Assembly: GCF_907164915.1 (NCBI RefSeq)
Contig: NC_061869.1
Coordinates: 13,042,221-13,106,220, forward strand
DNA from: Impatiens glandulifera
Taxonomy: Eukaryota > Streptophyta > Magnoliopsida > Ericales > Balsaminaceae
Length of the DNA: 64,000 bases
Reading direction: 5' to 3'
Each line of letters opens with the position of its first letter. Within the stretch, counting starts at the first letter, position 1. Below, piece after piece: positions 22,345 to 36,159 of this stretch. The position numbers and the translations under genes are program-made. The notes under the pieces were generated by a model, which saw nothing but the letters and a program-made list of their open reading frames with translations, did not search any database and was not told where the DNA came from.

Positions 22345-24613
22345 GATGCTTAATTTTTAAAGTGTCCGGATTGTCAGGTCGAGAGCTGTTGTTAATTTGG
22401 ATATATATGTGAGAGTAAATTAATATTTGGGTCGGATTGTGAGTTGACTCGTCCATAAACTTAAAACGGTTAAAAATAAAATTAAAAATTTTATAAGTAT
22501 GTTTCGAACTTGCAACCTATAAAACAAGTACAATACTTTAATCAACTAAGCTAATAAGACTTTATATTTTAAATTCAATAGTATCAAATTTGATGAATGC
22601 GAGACGTTTTAAACTATAAATTCAACTTTTTAACTAACTAATATATATATATATATATAATGATGCTTAATTTTCAAAGTGTCCAAATTGTCGGGTCGAG
22701 AGATGTGGTTAGTTTGGATATATATGTGAGAGTAAATAGATATTTATGTCATATTGTGAGTTGACCCGCCCATAAACTTAAAACGGTTAAAAATAAAATT
22801 AAAAATTTTATAGATATGTTTCGAACTTGCAATCTAAGAAAACAAGTACAAACCTTTAACCAACTACACTAATAAGACTTTATATTTTAAATTCAATACC
22901 AAATTTGATAAACGCTGGACGTTTTAACAATATAAGTTAAACTTTATAACTAACTAATCAATATATATATAATGATGCTTAAATTTTAAAGTATCTGGAT
23001 TTTCGGGTGGAGAGTTGTGATTAATTTGGATATATATGTGAGAGTAAATGGATATTATAGTCGGATTGTTAGTTGACCCGCCCATAAACTTAAAACGTTA
23101 AATATAAAATTAAAAATACTATAGGTATGTTTCAAACTTACAACCTAACAAAATAAGTAAAACCCTTTAACAAAATAGGTTAATAAGACTTTATATTTTA
23201 AATTCGACACCAAATTTGATGAACGCGGGACGTTTTAAAAATATAAATTCAACTTTTTAATTAACTAATATATATATATATATATATATAATGATGCTTA
23301 ATTTTTAAAGTGTTCGGATTGTCGAGTCGAGAGTTATGGTTAATTTGCATATATATGTGAGAGTAATGAATATTTGGATCGGATTGTGGGTTGACCCGCC
23401 CATAAACTTAAAACGGTTAAAAATAAAAATATGATAGGAATGTTTTGAATTTGCAACCTAACAAAACAAGTACAACCCATATATATATATATAATGATAC
23501 TTAATTTTCAAAGTGTCTGGATTGCTAGGTCGTGAGTTGTGCTTAATTTAGATATATATGTGAGAGTAAATGAATATTTGGGTTGGATTGTGGGTTGCCC
23601 CGCCCATAAACTTAAAACGGTTAAAAATAAAATTAAAAATGTTATAGGTATGTTTCGAACTTGCAACCTAGCAAAACAAGTATAACCCTTTAACCAACTA
23701 TGCTAATAAGATTTTATATTTTAAATTCAACACCAAATTTGATAAATGGATGTTTTAACAATATAAGTTCAACTTTATAACTAACTAATCAATATATATA
23801 ATAATGCTTAATTTTTAAAGTGTTCGGATTTCCGGGTGGAGAGCTGTGGTTAATTTGGATATATATGTGAAAGTAATGGATATTTGGGTCGGATTGTTGG
23901 TTGACCCGCCCATAAACTTAAAACGGAAAAAAAAATTAAAAATACTATAGGTATGTTTTTAACTTGCAACCTAACAAAATAAGTAAAACTCTTTAACAAA
24001 ATAGGTTAATAAGACTTTATATTTTAAATTCGACACCAAATTTGATGAACGCGGAACGTTTTAACAATATAAATTCAACTTTTTAACTAACTAATCTATA
24101 TATATATATATATATAAGGATGCTTAATTTTCAAAGTGTCCGGATTGCCGAGTTGAGAGATGTGGTTAATTTGGATATATATGTGAGAGTAAATGGATAT
24201 TTGGATCGGATTGTGGGTTGACCTGCTCATAAACTTAAAACGGTTAAAAATAAAAATGTTATAGGTATGTTTTGAATTTGCAACCTAACAAAACAAGTAC
24301 AGCCCATATATATATAATGATGCTTAATTTTCAAAGTGTCCGGATTGCCGAGTCGAGATCTGTGGTTAATTTGGATATATATGTAAGAGTAAATGGATTT
24401 TTGGGTCGGATTATGGGTTGACCCGCCCATAAATTTAAAACGGTTAAAATTAAAATTAAAAATGTTATAGGTATGTTTCGAACTTGCAACCTATCAAAAC
24501 ATCTACAACCCTTTAACTAATTAGGCTAATAAGACTTTATATTTTAAATTCAACACCAAATTTTATGAACGCAAAACGTTTTAACAATCTATGTTCAACT
24601 TTTTAACTAACTA

Positions 24614-24645
<32 letters not shown>

Positions 24646-25448
24646 ATAATGATACTTAATTTTTAAAGTATCCGGATTGCCAAGTCGAGAGTTGTGGTTA
24701 ATTTGGATATATATGTAGTAAATTAAAAATGTTATCTCATTTTAACCGGAATTTTTTTTCTCAGTTTTTATATCATTACTCGTGTACATACACAGGCTAC
24801 ATGTTAGTATATATGATGATGGTTAATTTTTAAAATACCCGGATTGTCAAGTCGAGGGTTGTGGTTAATTTGAATATATATGTGAGAGTAAATTTATACA
24901 TTCAACACTAAATTTGATGAAAGCGAGACGTTTTAACAATATAAGTTTAACTTTTTAACTAACTAATATATATATATATATATAATGATGTTTAATTTTC
25001 AAAGTGTCCGAATTGTCGGATCGAGAGTTGTGGTTAATTTGAATATATATGTGAAAGTAATTAAAAATGCTATCACATTTTAACCGTTATTTTTTTTTCG
25101 GTTCTTATATCATTACTCGTGTAAATGCACTGGCTACATATGCTAGTATATATAATGATGCTTAATTTTAAAAGTGTCCGGATTGCCGGGTCGAGAGTTG
25201 TGGTTAATTTGGATATATATGTGAGAGTAAATGGATATTTGGGTCGGATTGTGGGTTGACCCTCCCATAAATTTAAAACGGTTAAAAATAAAATTAAAAA
25301 TGTTATAGGTATGTTTCGAATTTGCAACCTAGCAAAATAAGTATAACCCTTTAATCAACTAACCTAATAAAAGTTTATATTTTAAATTCAACACCATATT
25401 TTATGAACACATGACGTTTTAACAATCTAAGTTCAACTTTTTAACCAA

Positions 25449-25493
<45 letters not shown>

Positions 25494-25821
25494 TAAAGTG
25501 TCCAGATTGTCGGGTCGAGAGTTGTGGTTAATTTGGATATATATATATATATATATATGAGAGTAAATTAAAAATGCTATCTCATTTTAACCGTAAATAT
25601 TTTTCTCTGTTTTTATATCATTACTCGTGTAAATGCACGGACTACATGCTAGTATATATAATGATGCTTAATTTTTATAGTGTTTGGATTGTCAGGTCGA
25701 GGGTTGTGGTTAATTTGGATATATATGTGAGAGTAAATTAATACATTCAACACCAAATTTGATGAACGTTGTACGTTTTAACAATATAAGTTTAAATTTT
25801 TAACTAACTAGTCTATATCTA

Positions 25822-25881
<60 letters not shown>

Positions 25882-26333
25882 GGTGCTTAATTTTCAAAGT
25901 GTCTGAATTATCAGGTCAAGAGTTGTGGTTAATTTGGATATATATGTGCGAGAAATTAAAAATGCTATCACATTTTAACCGTAATTTTTTTCTCAGTTTT
26001 TATATCATTACTCGTGTAAATGCACGGGTTACATGCTAGTATATATAATGATGCTTAATTTTTAAAGTGTCCGGATTGTCGAGTCGAGAGCTGTGGTTAA
26101 TTTGGATATATATGTGAGAGTAAATGGATACTTGGGTCGAATTGTGGGTTGACCCGTCCATAAACTTAAAACGGTTAAAAATAAAATTAAAAATACTATA
26201 GGTATGTTTTGAACTTGCAATCTAACAAAAAAACAAGTATAATCCTCTAACCAACTAGGCTAATAAGACTTTATATTTAAATTTTAAACCAAATTTGATA
26301 AAACGTTTTAACAATATAAGTTCAACTTTTTAA

Positions 26334-26417
<84 letters not shown>

Positions 26418-26515
26418 GATACTTAATTTTTAAAGTGTCCGGAGTTGTGGTTAATATAGAAATATATGTGAGAGTGAATGAATATTTGGGTCGAATTGTG
26501 AGTTGACCTGTCACA
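21356..26515 (+). repeat. Tandem array of about 20 Helitron-like repeat units
   Basis: Units open with (TA)n then AATGATGCTTAATTTT; starts lie near 21401, 21712, 22016, 22340, 22660, 22971, 23291, 23493, 23802, 24117, 24317, 24648, 24814, 24984, 25151, 25486, 25661, 25879, 26047 and 26416. Full units (about 310 bp) carry GGTCGAGAGCTGTGGTTAAT, GGTTGACCCGCCCATAAACT and, in reverse orientation, a tRNA-like A/B box pair. Short units are about 165-200 bp. Several short ones end with a CGTGTAAATGCACG hairpin and then GCTAG (25143, 25649, 26036), the 3' signature of Helitrons. No transposase is encoded. Confidence 0.85.
26335..26414. repeat. (TA)n microsatellite, about 80 bp
   Basis: A pure TA run separates the last two units of the array. 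Shorter TA runs occur at most other unit junctions. Confidence 0.95.
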
Positions 26516-28990
26516 CTTTCTCCCCATTTGCCTATAAATTTTTTATTAAATAAAAAACATTTAAAAGGGAAAAAGATAACATGATTATTCCTTTCTAAAA
26601 GGAAATAATCTTATTTGTTCCTAATCTAATAAACAAAATCTAATTAACATTAAAACCAAACTTTTTTTAATGAGGGAAAAGCCTAGGTTGAAAAGTGATA
26701 GAGTCTTGTATCTAAAAATATTTATTTAATGAAAACTTAATTAAATTAACATAATTAATTTAATTAAACAAATAACAAATTTAACAAATAAAAATTTGAA
26801 AAATTAAGTTAAATTTTTTTTATGTTAAAACTTTATTATTTTTTTTTATTATATGTCTAAGGTGATTAATTAAAACCCTTAAACATAACAATTCATTAAG
26901 AAAACCTTATTAAACGAATTAGGTAAACAAAATCTGGTTATTATATAAAAAATGTTTTTTTTTTAAAAAAGTTATTTTATTACTTAAGGTGAGATTACAT
27001 AATAAAACACATTTAAGTATATTACATATGACAAAAACTCTTATGTTTCCATAACTTAGGCTAATTGTCACTTAACATTATTGAAATCCAAAATCAACTT
27101 TTTTTTGAAAATTCAATTATTTCAAAAATATTGTTTATAAATTATAAAAATTGGGGGTGAAAAATGAGTGTCTGCAATGATTTTATAAGGCGCTGCACAT
27201 GTCACCATTAACTGAAAAAACTATATATATTTTTTAACAGAAAGAAAGTACTAAACAACAGACACTAAAATCTACCAACCAAACTATAAAAGTAATAAAA
27301 ATGGTACATCTCGGGTTCAAGGAACGATTTGTTCAATGCTTCATCTTCTACGACGTTATCTTTGTTGTATTCATGAACATGAAACCTTAAGAAGTACGTT
27401 ATTTATACAAAAAAAAAATCTTATGTATAAGTACGGTTGAAAACCTACCATTTCGGTGAAAGTATTTGTAGTCTTTTTCACGTAGTGAATAAATCTAGGC
27501 TTTTGAGTTTGGAGACAATTTTTGCGGGAGAGAGTTAAGAGAGGGAGACGATTAGACGACAATGAGCGGAAAATGAATTTTAGAGATGATTTTTTTAATT
27601 ACTCTCTCATGGAAAGTGGTAGCTTACGCCAAATTTATGATCTTGCTCTCGTTACAATCTCGGTTGTCTCTATCAATATTTTACAAGGTCTTATATGGTG
27701 TTGGTTATTTAGAGGGTTTTAAGAAAGTTATTAAATAAATAAGTGTTATTTGAATTAATATAATATTTTTATATTTAAAACTTAAATTTTATAAAACAAA
27801 ATTATTTTAATAATTTAATTGATTATTTCTTTTATAATGAATTAATTTCATTAATTTAAACTAATTACATATGAAAAGTTAATTTTTAAATAGTATAAAA
27901 TAATATTTAGAATAAAACAATTAAATAAGAATTTAGACATTAAATATTAGACAAATTTACAAAAGCTAAATTTTAAAATAGAAGATTCAATCATTTTCAA
28001 ATTTATTTAGGGTAACTTCAAATTCGAACTCGTTTGAATTCAATAAAATTGAGTAAGTAAGGTAAGCCGAACAAACCAATCGAAAAAGGTTAATAGAACT
28101 TTTATCAAATATAATGAGTGACAATAAAAATTGTCTAACCCATAAGTTGATAATCAACTCTAAAAAATATTCGAAATAATCAAAAACTCATTAAAATTAA
28201 TTAACGTATGATAAAATGAAAAAACTAATTAGAATAATTCTTTAATAAATATAAGATAAATAATTTCAAATTTAACAATAATTTCATCTCATTTATTGTT
28301 ATTAAGAATGGATTAATATATGGTTTTAGAAAGTAACAAGATAACATTATTCATTCGGATTATAAATATTGAGATAGAAATTCCAATTCAACTAAAAATA
28401 ATATTTTAAACTAAAGAAAATATAATATTAATTTAGATGTGTGTGCGGTGAAAAGTAAAACATTACATCCTACTATATTAATAAAAAAGTTATTAAAAAA
28501 GAAAATAACTTTCTTCTAAAAATTTAATAATTAATAAATTTAATGATTTGATTATTAAAAAAAAAAGTTTAATATAAAAGATATGGAAAGAAATTTCAAA
28601 AAAGAAAAAAAAATCAAAATCCATCCCAAATCCCAACTCAATTCATTTATTTAATATGTATCTTGTTTATTAAGGACTTTGCAATTATTATTATTTTTTT
28701 TTTATGTCAAAACAGTTTTTAAAAAAAGTATATTTGTATTTATTGTTTAACATATTATATTAATTTAACCAAAATAAATCAATTTTTACAAATTTATTTT
28801 ATTTGAAAAAAAAAACCTAATAAATCAAGTAAGGTCTTGATAAGAAAATCTATCTACATTTATCCGATCCAATCCCTATCTCTGTGCTTCTTCAACCTCT
28901 CCGTTTGACGGGTAAGATTTCACAGTTCAGAACCCAGAAGAGCTCTTCTTCAATTCCTCTCTCCTCCTGTCTCCTCTTTCCGTATCTTGA
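26516..28990 (+). other. Block B upstream region of the FAD-synthase-like gene
   Basis: It is AT-rich without an ORF I accept. 26883-28490 is paralogous to block A. A (TA)-poor, pyrimidine-rich leader at 28870-28990 (TCTTCAACCTCTCCG, CCTCTCTCCTCCTG) precedes the ATG at 28998 and is probably the 5' UTR. I cannot place a firm TATA box. Confidence 0.5.
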
Positions 28991-28997
28991 TATTTAG

Positions 28998-31900
28998 ATG
29001 GAGATCGACAAAGCTATCAAGGCAAGCGATGACAGGAGGCTGAAAACGAAATACAATAACGCCATCTACATTATTCAAAGGGCACTTACTCTCTATTCGT
29101 GAGTTCTCTTTATGTTCTTGTATTTCTGATTTTAGTGGAAATAGATTAGTTTGCTAGGATTTGGGTGTTTGAGTAATGGGTAAGATTTACATAACCAGAT
29201 AAGCAGCATCTGGTCTGAGAAATTCTTATCGTTCCTAGGAAATTTTGCATCTTTTGCATTATTTAACCTTAAAAAGCAAAACTTGATAATACCCAATCAT
29301 TGACTTCAAATGATTTCCTTGCCAGAATTGAAGAAGTTGCATTTAGCTTTAATGGTGGGAAGGATTCAACTGTGAGTATATTGAATTGATTGTGTTAGAC
29401 ATTCTCTGGGAATTTGTTATGATAGATGGTGGTATTGATTGATTGGTGTTTATAGGTTCTGCTCCATCTGCTCAGGGCTGGCTACTATTTGCATCAATGT
29501 GAAAAAAGTGTTGAAACTAAGGACACTGATAATTCCGACATAAAATTCCCAATAAGAACTATCTATTTTGAGAGCAATTCTGCCTTTCCTGACATCAACT
29601 TGTTCACATATGAGACTGCATCGACGTAAGAAGTTCTGCTAATTGCATTTGTTAAATCATTTTTATTGTTTGCATGTTCTCCGATGATTTATAAATTACA
29701 TGACCGAGCAGTTATGGATTGCAAATTGATACTCTCCGTCAAGATTTTAAGTCTGGCTTGGAAGGTCTACTGAAATCCACGCCTATCAAGGCCATTTTTC
29801 TTGGAGTTCGAATTGGTGATCCTACAGCGGTATTTCTGAGATCTTAAGTCCTTCAACTACTATATTTTATTCATTTTATAAAGGAACCATAGAGCTTTTT
29901 GAATTTACATATAATAATCATCTGTAGGTTGGCCAAGAACAATTCTCCCCTAGTTCACCTGGATGGCCATCTTTCATGAGAGTTAATCCCATTTTGGACT
30001 GGTCGTACAGGTTGGTTTATGAAATGATGATATTTATGTGTTGGATAAATTGATTTTAGAGAGAGATATTTTCATGAGACGAAAATCTTTGCATTTTGTG
30101 GCTCATTATGTAATATATACCTATCCAAAAGTTTACTTGAAACTCTTATTTTCAAATTTAAGAGTTTGGTTTCTGCAAAGTAGAAGATAGTATCGACCTG
30201 ATTTTGATGGTCATAAGATTTCTTTCCGTGTTTAAGTATCAGAATTGAGGTCCTTCAATTTTCTTTGATATAAAAATCAATTTTCATGAGGAGACTGCAC
30301 TCACTCAAGTCACAGATGTAATGCATCACAGGGTAATTATCATAAAAAAGAGAAAAAGGACAGGGCTGATTATTTTTTACCATTTTAGTTTCATGAAGAT
30401 GAGAACATTAATGCCCCATTTGGAAACACATATAATTTCTGTTTTTGTATTCACAGATCTTGTTGAGAAAGAACCAATAATTTTTTTAATCTGTCTGAAG
30501 TTTAACATTCAAATAAAATCTCATCCTGATACGTTTTGGATCAAGAATTTTTGTTTCAAGGTGTTTCCAGATGGAGCCATTATATATTTCATTACAGAAC
30601 TTTCGTTTCAATGTGAATTTATATATATTTTGGCGTATCTGAATCATTTCTGGATGATGTGGCAGAGACGTGTGGGCGTTCCTTTTAACTTCTAAGGTTC
30701 AATATTGCAGTCTTTATGACCAAGGGTAAGTACTAAGAGAATTTACATATATATGTAATGAGAACAATGTCAATTTCATGGAATGTATGCCTTGTTCTTT
30801 ACATGTCAAGTGAAGCTATTGATTTTTATCTGGAAATATCATTGTAAAATTATATTCAATTATTGATGCCTTTGTTCACAGGTATACTTCAATTGGAAGC
30901 ATACATGATACAGTTCCAAATGCATTATTGTCGATTGGCAACTCCCCTAGTTCCGAAGCAAAATTCAGGCCTGCGTATTTACTTTCAGATGGGAGATTAG
31001 AAAGAGCAGGAAGGATAAAGAAATCTTCCCGCTCTTTGTCTGGACGATATCCAGCTGTCTGCAATGGCCTTAAAAATGAAGAAACACGTTCAGGTGGCAT
31101 GCTTACAGCCTCAATAATTGCTGTGGGAGATGAGATTTTGTAAGCTCCTTGTTTCTTACACTCTTCCCAAGAATGTTATTGCCATTGTTTTTAACCTTGG
31201 TTACTTGAATTGTCATATTGTTATTCTACTTTCAGGTTTTCATTTTCTCTTTTTGTTTTGGTGTCTGGTCTATGATTCAGAATACTATGTTGTATGTTAT
31301 TTCATTCTTTCACATACACTATTATCACTTGGTGGTATATCCTTCCTTTCACATGGTATATTTCTAAAATTTTGAGTTTGTCGTGGTCTTAGGGATACCA
31401 TTATGATCGAACTCAAATTTTATGCCTCCTTGGAAGAAGGGAGATGAGACTCATAAAATTTGAGAGAGATTCTAGACTTTTTTTACAACCAGGTTTATTC
31501 AATATTAGAATGCTAGAAGGACCCCATCTACATGCCCCCAACTTACATTAGGGTATTCTTAGTGGAAGTGAGATTCTAGAATTTAATCAGCTGATTATCA
31601 ATATTGTCATATATTATCTAAGCCATAAAACTTGAAATAATAAAATACTAATCTAATTACTAATAATTATCCACTAACATGATTATCCTAACTTGATATT
31701 TATCAACAATGTTTATCTAATTTTTCTAATTTACTGGCCATGTGTCCTTGTGTGATCAGCACATTAAAAATTGAAACCCTAATATATGTACTGTATCACA
31801 TTACCTTAAAATACTTAATATGTTTGATCTTGTTGTTCAAGAAGAATATTCTTTTGGTTTATCAGTAGTTGAGAATCAGTGACCATAATCTTCTGTTATT

Positions 31901-34900
31901 ATTATTATTTTATGTTATAGGTTCTAATTTAAAAAAAACTGCATTTGACTTAGTATTTTATTGATAAGGCCTGCTGATAAGTTGTTAAAACATTAAGGCA
32001 TTCCTAGTTCCTCAACTGTTTGAGTTATTATTTGTGTAATGGTTTTTATGGGGGGAAATATTCTCCCATATTGGCTGTATTCTTGCCTTTTGTTTGACAA
32101 CTATGCACATTCACAGAATCTTATATATTTGAGTTTCTTAATTTCTTATTGTCAAAAACATTTTCTCCCGTCTTTTTTCTTTGTCTTGACAATTATGTTA
32201 GCTCCTCGCATCAATTTACAGACCGTCTTTGATTTTATCCTTGTTGGTTCCATAGCTCAGGTCTGGTAGTGTCGAGGACTTAATAGGACCTTCTTTGTGC
32301 AAAAAACTGCATTCTGTAGGCTGGCTTGTATCACGTGTAGCAGTGGTTTCAAACAATGTAAGTAGTTCTGATTAGATACCTTGTTCTTTTGAAATGTTGA
32401 AGTTTGTATTAGTAGAGTTGTCGCGAAAGCAACTTCTAATAAATAGTGTCTACTCCAACTCTTGGCCACACGACCTCAATATTGTTCATTAAACAACTCA
32501 ACCATAAAACCATGTTGGATTGGTATTTCTGATTAGATTTCTGATGCTTATATATTATTAATTGGCTTATAAGTTTCCATGCATTCCTGTTCTAAGGATC
32601 AGGACTATGGGATTGTTTCCTACTCAATAAAAACATTGTTGACACTCTTTTCTATACTGTAATGGATAACATTATGATTAGATATTTTTCTTTTTGAAAT
32701 GTTCAAGTTTATATGGATAGAGTTGTCGTGAAAGCGATTACTAATAAACAATGCATATATCAAGTTTTTACCATGTGACCTCACCATTGTTATTGAACAA
32801 CTGAATCATCAAATGATGTTGGATTAGTATTTCTGATTAGATTTCAAATGCTTGTATATATAATAATTGGCTTATAAGTTTCCATGACTATGGATTGTCT
32901 ATGCAATAAAAAAACATTATTGGTTCTTCTCTCTATACACTATTGGAAATAAATCTTGTAAAAAATTTATGTTGTCAATTCCCATACAGGCTTAAAAGCA
33001 TGGGTTCACTAACTATTAAGAACTAAGGATGAGATTTTTGGATGCTTTGATTCATGTATTTTGATTTTTCTACCTTTTGACATTCTTCCCAATCCAGGTA
33101 GACTCAGTAGCTGAAGAAGTTGAAAGGCGCAAGTCTACAAATGATATGGTATCAGGAAGATGATGTTCTAAAGCTGTTTTTCTCTTTGTTTTCCAAATAC
33201 ATGGATTGTTCATGATAAAAGTAATTAGGAAATTGAAATGGTTTTGCAGGTTTTCATATATGGCGCGGTTGGTCCACTTCACTCAGATGTTGCTGTTGCA
33301 GGAGTTGCAAAAGCATTTGGAGTTCGAACGGTTTGTTGTGGAAATATAAAAAATCATTGTTTTTATTGCTATGTTTATTGGGATGTCAATCTTCTAATTA
33401 TATGTTTCAGTTGTTGCTATTTTTAATGCTTAGCCTATCACATTGATTAAGAAACAATGATTGAACTTATAATCTTCCTCTAGTTGTTAAATTCTAAGAG
33501 TAACTCGTTTTACTTAAAATTTACTGTATAGGCCCCAGATGAGGAGTTTGAAGAATATCTTAGGCATCTTATTGGTGAAAAATGCACAGGTGACAAAAAT
33601 GAGGTAATAATATATATGATCATGTTGGAAGTACTTGTTGCATTTCTAATTCCATCGGAACTACTTTATTAGGACATATTTTGCATAAATACTAGTTAGT
33701 AAAAGAACATTGAACTCATTTGGAAACGCATCTTTTAGAAAAATTGTTACTCAATCCCAATGTGGATTCGCCAATTCATTTGAAAATCATATTCATTTTT
33801 CGTTGTGTAAGAAAGTGTGACTCACATTTTCATTTAGCTGAAATGATGGTTGTACCTGTGGTTGGATCCCAATGAAAAATGGCCAATTTATTTTGGGAAA
33901 CATAAAAATGTATGGCTGAGTGAAACCACAGTTTCATTTGAAAAATGAATTGGTGGCTTTATTTGGGGGGGAATGAATTGGTGGTTTGATGAGTTCACAA
34001 GCTGGATTTTAGTTTGATGGTGCTCAATTGCATTCATGTGGTGTTCCTTCCAAACACAGCTCATTTTAAGATACGCTCAATCTACAAGTGTAGTTTTGGG
34101 TGCCTTTTTCTATTTTTTTTCTTTTTCCTTTTTGTGGTTTACGCTTACTTTTTCATTAGGAAAAAAAACTGCAACCTAACTAAATCAAGGCCATGCATGA
34201 AATGACTTGTGTAAATATTGCATCTGGTATCAGTTCATTTAAAAATAATTTTTCACACAATATGACATCAAAGAATAATATTAGTGTTTTTCTCGTTTTT
34301 CTTCTCAGATGGCTCAGTTGCCTGAGGGTATTACTGAATTACTGCATCATGAGAAGCTGCCGGTTCCATTGGTATGTTTTTGGAAGCTGACAACTTCATT
34401 TGCTTGCCTAGTTTATACTTCTTTGGGCTGTTATTTTCAATAGAAACGTCTTAAATATGACTTTGGATTTGTCACTTGTAGATCAAATGCTTAAATGTGA
34501 TTGTTCTTGTGGCAACCAATGTGGATGAGTTGGACATGGAGTGGGAATGCATTATTGAATTGTCGAGATCAGGCAGCCTGCTCACATTGGCAGAACCACT
34601 TGTCTCGAAGTCCTTCACAACAACTCTATATGATGTATGTAGTAGCATCTGTACCATTTCATCACTTAGCTAATCTGGATGGTTTGCTTTTGTTTCCTTT
34701 TTTTGTTTTTTGTATGTGAAACTATACTATTAACTACTTTTAAACTCTTTTCGGATGATGCCATTGTCCCATAAAATGGGGACCGTTGGACAATGGGGGT
34801 AAATACAAATTACTGTTTTGGTGACGGGCATAGAAAGTAAGATGTGTTTTGCCACATAAATCCTCAATTATATTTTGTTTTAGACCATGTTTCTCTTTCC

Positions 34901-36159
34901 ATTGAGGAGGCTAGCATAGCGATCCACCACCATGCCAATTATCAATTCTTTATGACACAAAATCTGTAGAGATGTTCTTTCACATACATTGCATTATTAG
35001 ATTTTAAGATGGTTTTGATTAAATGCCATCACTTTATAGCCACAGTTTTGATTTTTGTTTCTATAGTTGAATCTGGATCCAGATACAAATATATTTGAAA
35101 ACTAAATTTAGTCCCATACATATTCTAAATTTGTTGTTTCTGATCAAGATACTGAAACAAATTTAAAGTTCCCCAAATGGAGATGTCCTTGCATCATTTC
35201 ATTAATTCTTTTGAATATAGAGAACTTATCTACATCAAACCGTTTCCATGTTAACTTGGGTCTTGCTATATTACTTTTATATATCTCTACTAATCTGGGA
35301 ATTGGACTACTTTACTAATTATGGTATTGAAGTTGTTGGAACTTGTTTTATTTCAAAAGAGAAACAACTGTAGAAATATCTGTATGTTAGAGGACTTTTT
35401 AAGCGAAAATGTGTTCCAATGATATAGATAAAGCAATATTTGCTGCATATTGACCAACTCTATGCTCTATGCAGGTGGAACTTTCTCAAGAGCTATCAAA
35501 ACTGTGTCTTGATTACCCAGATCTTTATATAGGTAAAAAACTCGAACATTGCATGTTGTCAGATGAATAAGTTTACCCTATAGAAAAAAACATTTCATTC
35601 TCCTAAAAGTTCTCTTGTTACGAATTTCTAGGGTGTCACCGCAAGTCAAGAAATAGCATGCTTGTGATACATTTTGAAGGCAAGGTAAGATATAGAGCAC
35701 TAATAGACAAAGCTAAAGACATATATTGTGTCAATTATTCATACCAATTCAACGCAACATTGATGATTGAGTTGGGTATAGGGCATGCAAAAACTTACAA
35801 AAAAAGGTTTTTGAATGTGTCTGACTAAGTTTAGTTTCCTAACATTTTTGTATTTGAATTCAGATACACAGACAAAAATAGACATAAATTAGAAGTAGTA
35901 TTCGCGACAATTTGTTAATACAAACTTTTAACATTTCAAAACATAAATAGAAAGTTGTTCATCTTCAATTGTGTTTTCGTCTTTCGTCAAGATTTATTGA
36001 ATAAATAATAAATATTATACATGGAAGAAAGTAAACTGACCACCTTAAGCCCAATTCTAAACTTTTTGAGTTTTGGTTTAGGATGAAGAAAAACTGCAAG
36101 CTGCTGCAGATGCCTTGAACAAGAAGTTCAATCCAGGGGTATTTACAGAATTGAACTGA
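28998..36159 (+). CDS. FAD-synthetase/PAPS-reductase-family protein with C-terminal molybdopterin-binding-like domain
   Basis: Sixteen exons: 28998-29098, 29326-29371, 29456-29625, 29712-29829, 29928-30010, 30666-30725, 30882-31139, 32261-32357, 33098-33148, 33250-33330, 33532-33603, 34309-34371, 34482-34634, 35475-35532, 35632-35684, 36082-36159. All introns are GT-AG and the exons sum to 1542 bp, giving 513 aa. Residues 41-49 are SFNGGKDST, the PP-loop-like motif of the PAPS-reductase/FAD-synthetase fold. Further marks are [28 protein letters not shown] and LYDQGYTSIGS. From about residue 268 ([12 protein letters not shown]) a MoaB/MogA-like domain follows, with [12 protein letters not shown]. 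By family knowledge the N-terminal domain adenylates FMN to FAD. No clear plastid or mitochondrial presequence is seen, so the cytosol is likely. Domain order is the reverse of animal FLAD1. The gene looks intact. Confidence 0.9.
32367..32945. repeat. Tandem duplication of about 307 bp, mostly in intron 8
   Basis: 32370-32676 and 32677-32945 are diverged copies sharing GATTAGATA, TTTGAAATGTT.AAGTTT, GTTGGATT.GTATTTCTGATT and TTGGCTTATAAGTTTCCATG. It is non-coding and does not touch the splice sites of exons 8 and 9. Confidence 0.75.

Noticed and set aside
24227..26514. Minus-strand frames with repeated Ile-Tyr tails
   Set aside because: They are translations of the tandem repeat and its TA runs.
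30321..30695. 124-codon frame as a gene
   Set aside because: It lies in intron 5 of the FAD-synthase-like gene and runs into exon 6 in the wrong frame. The gene's exons explain the locus.
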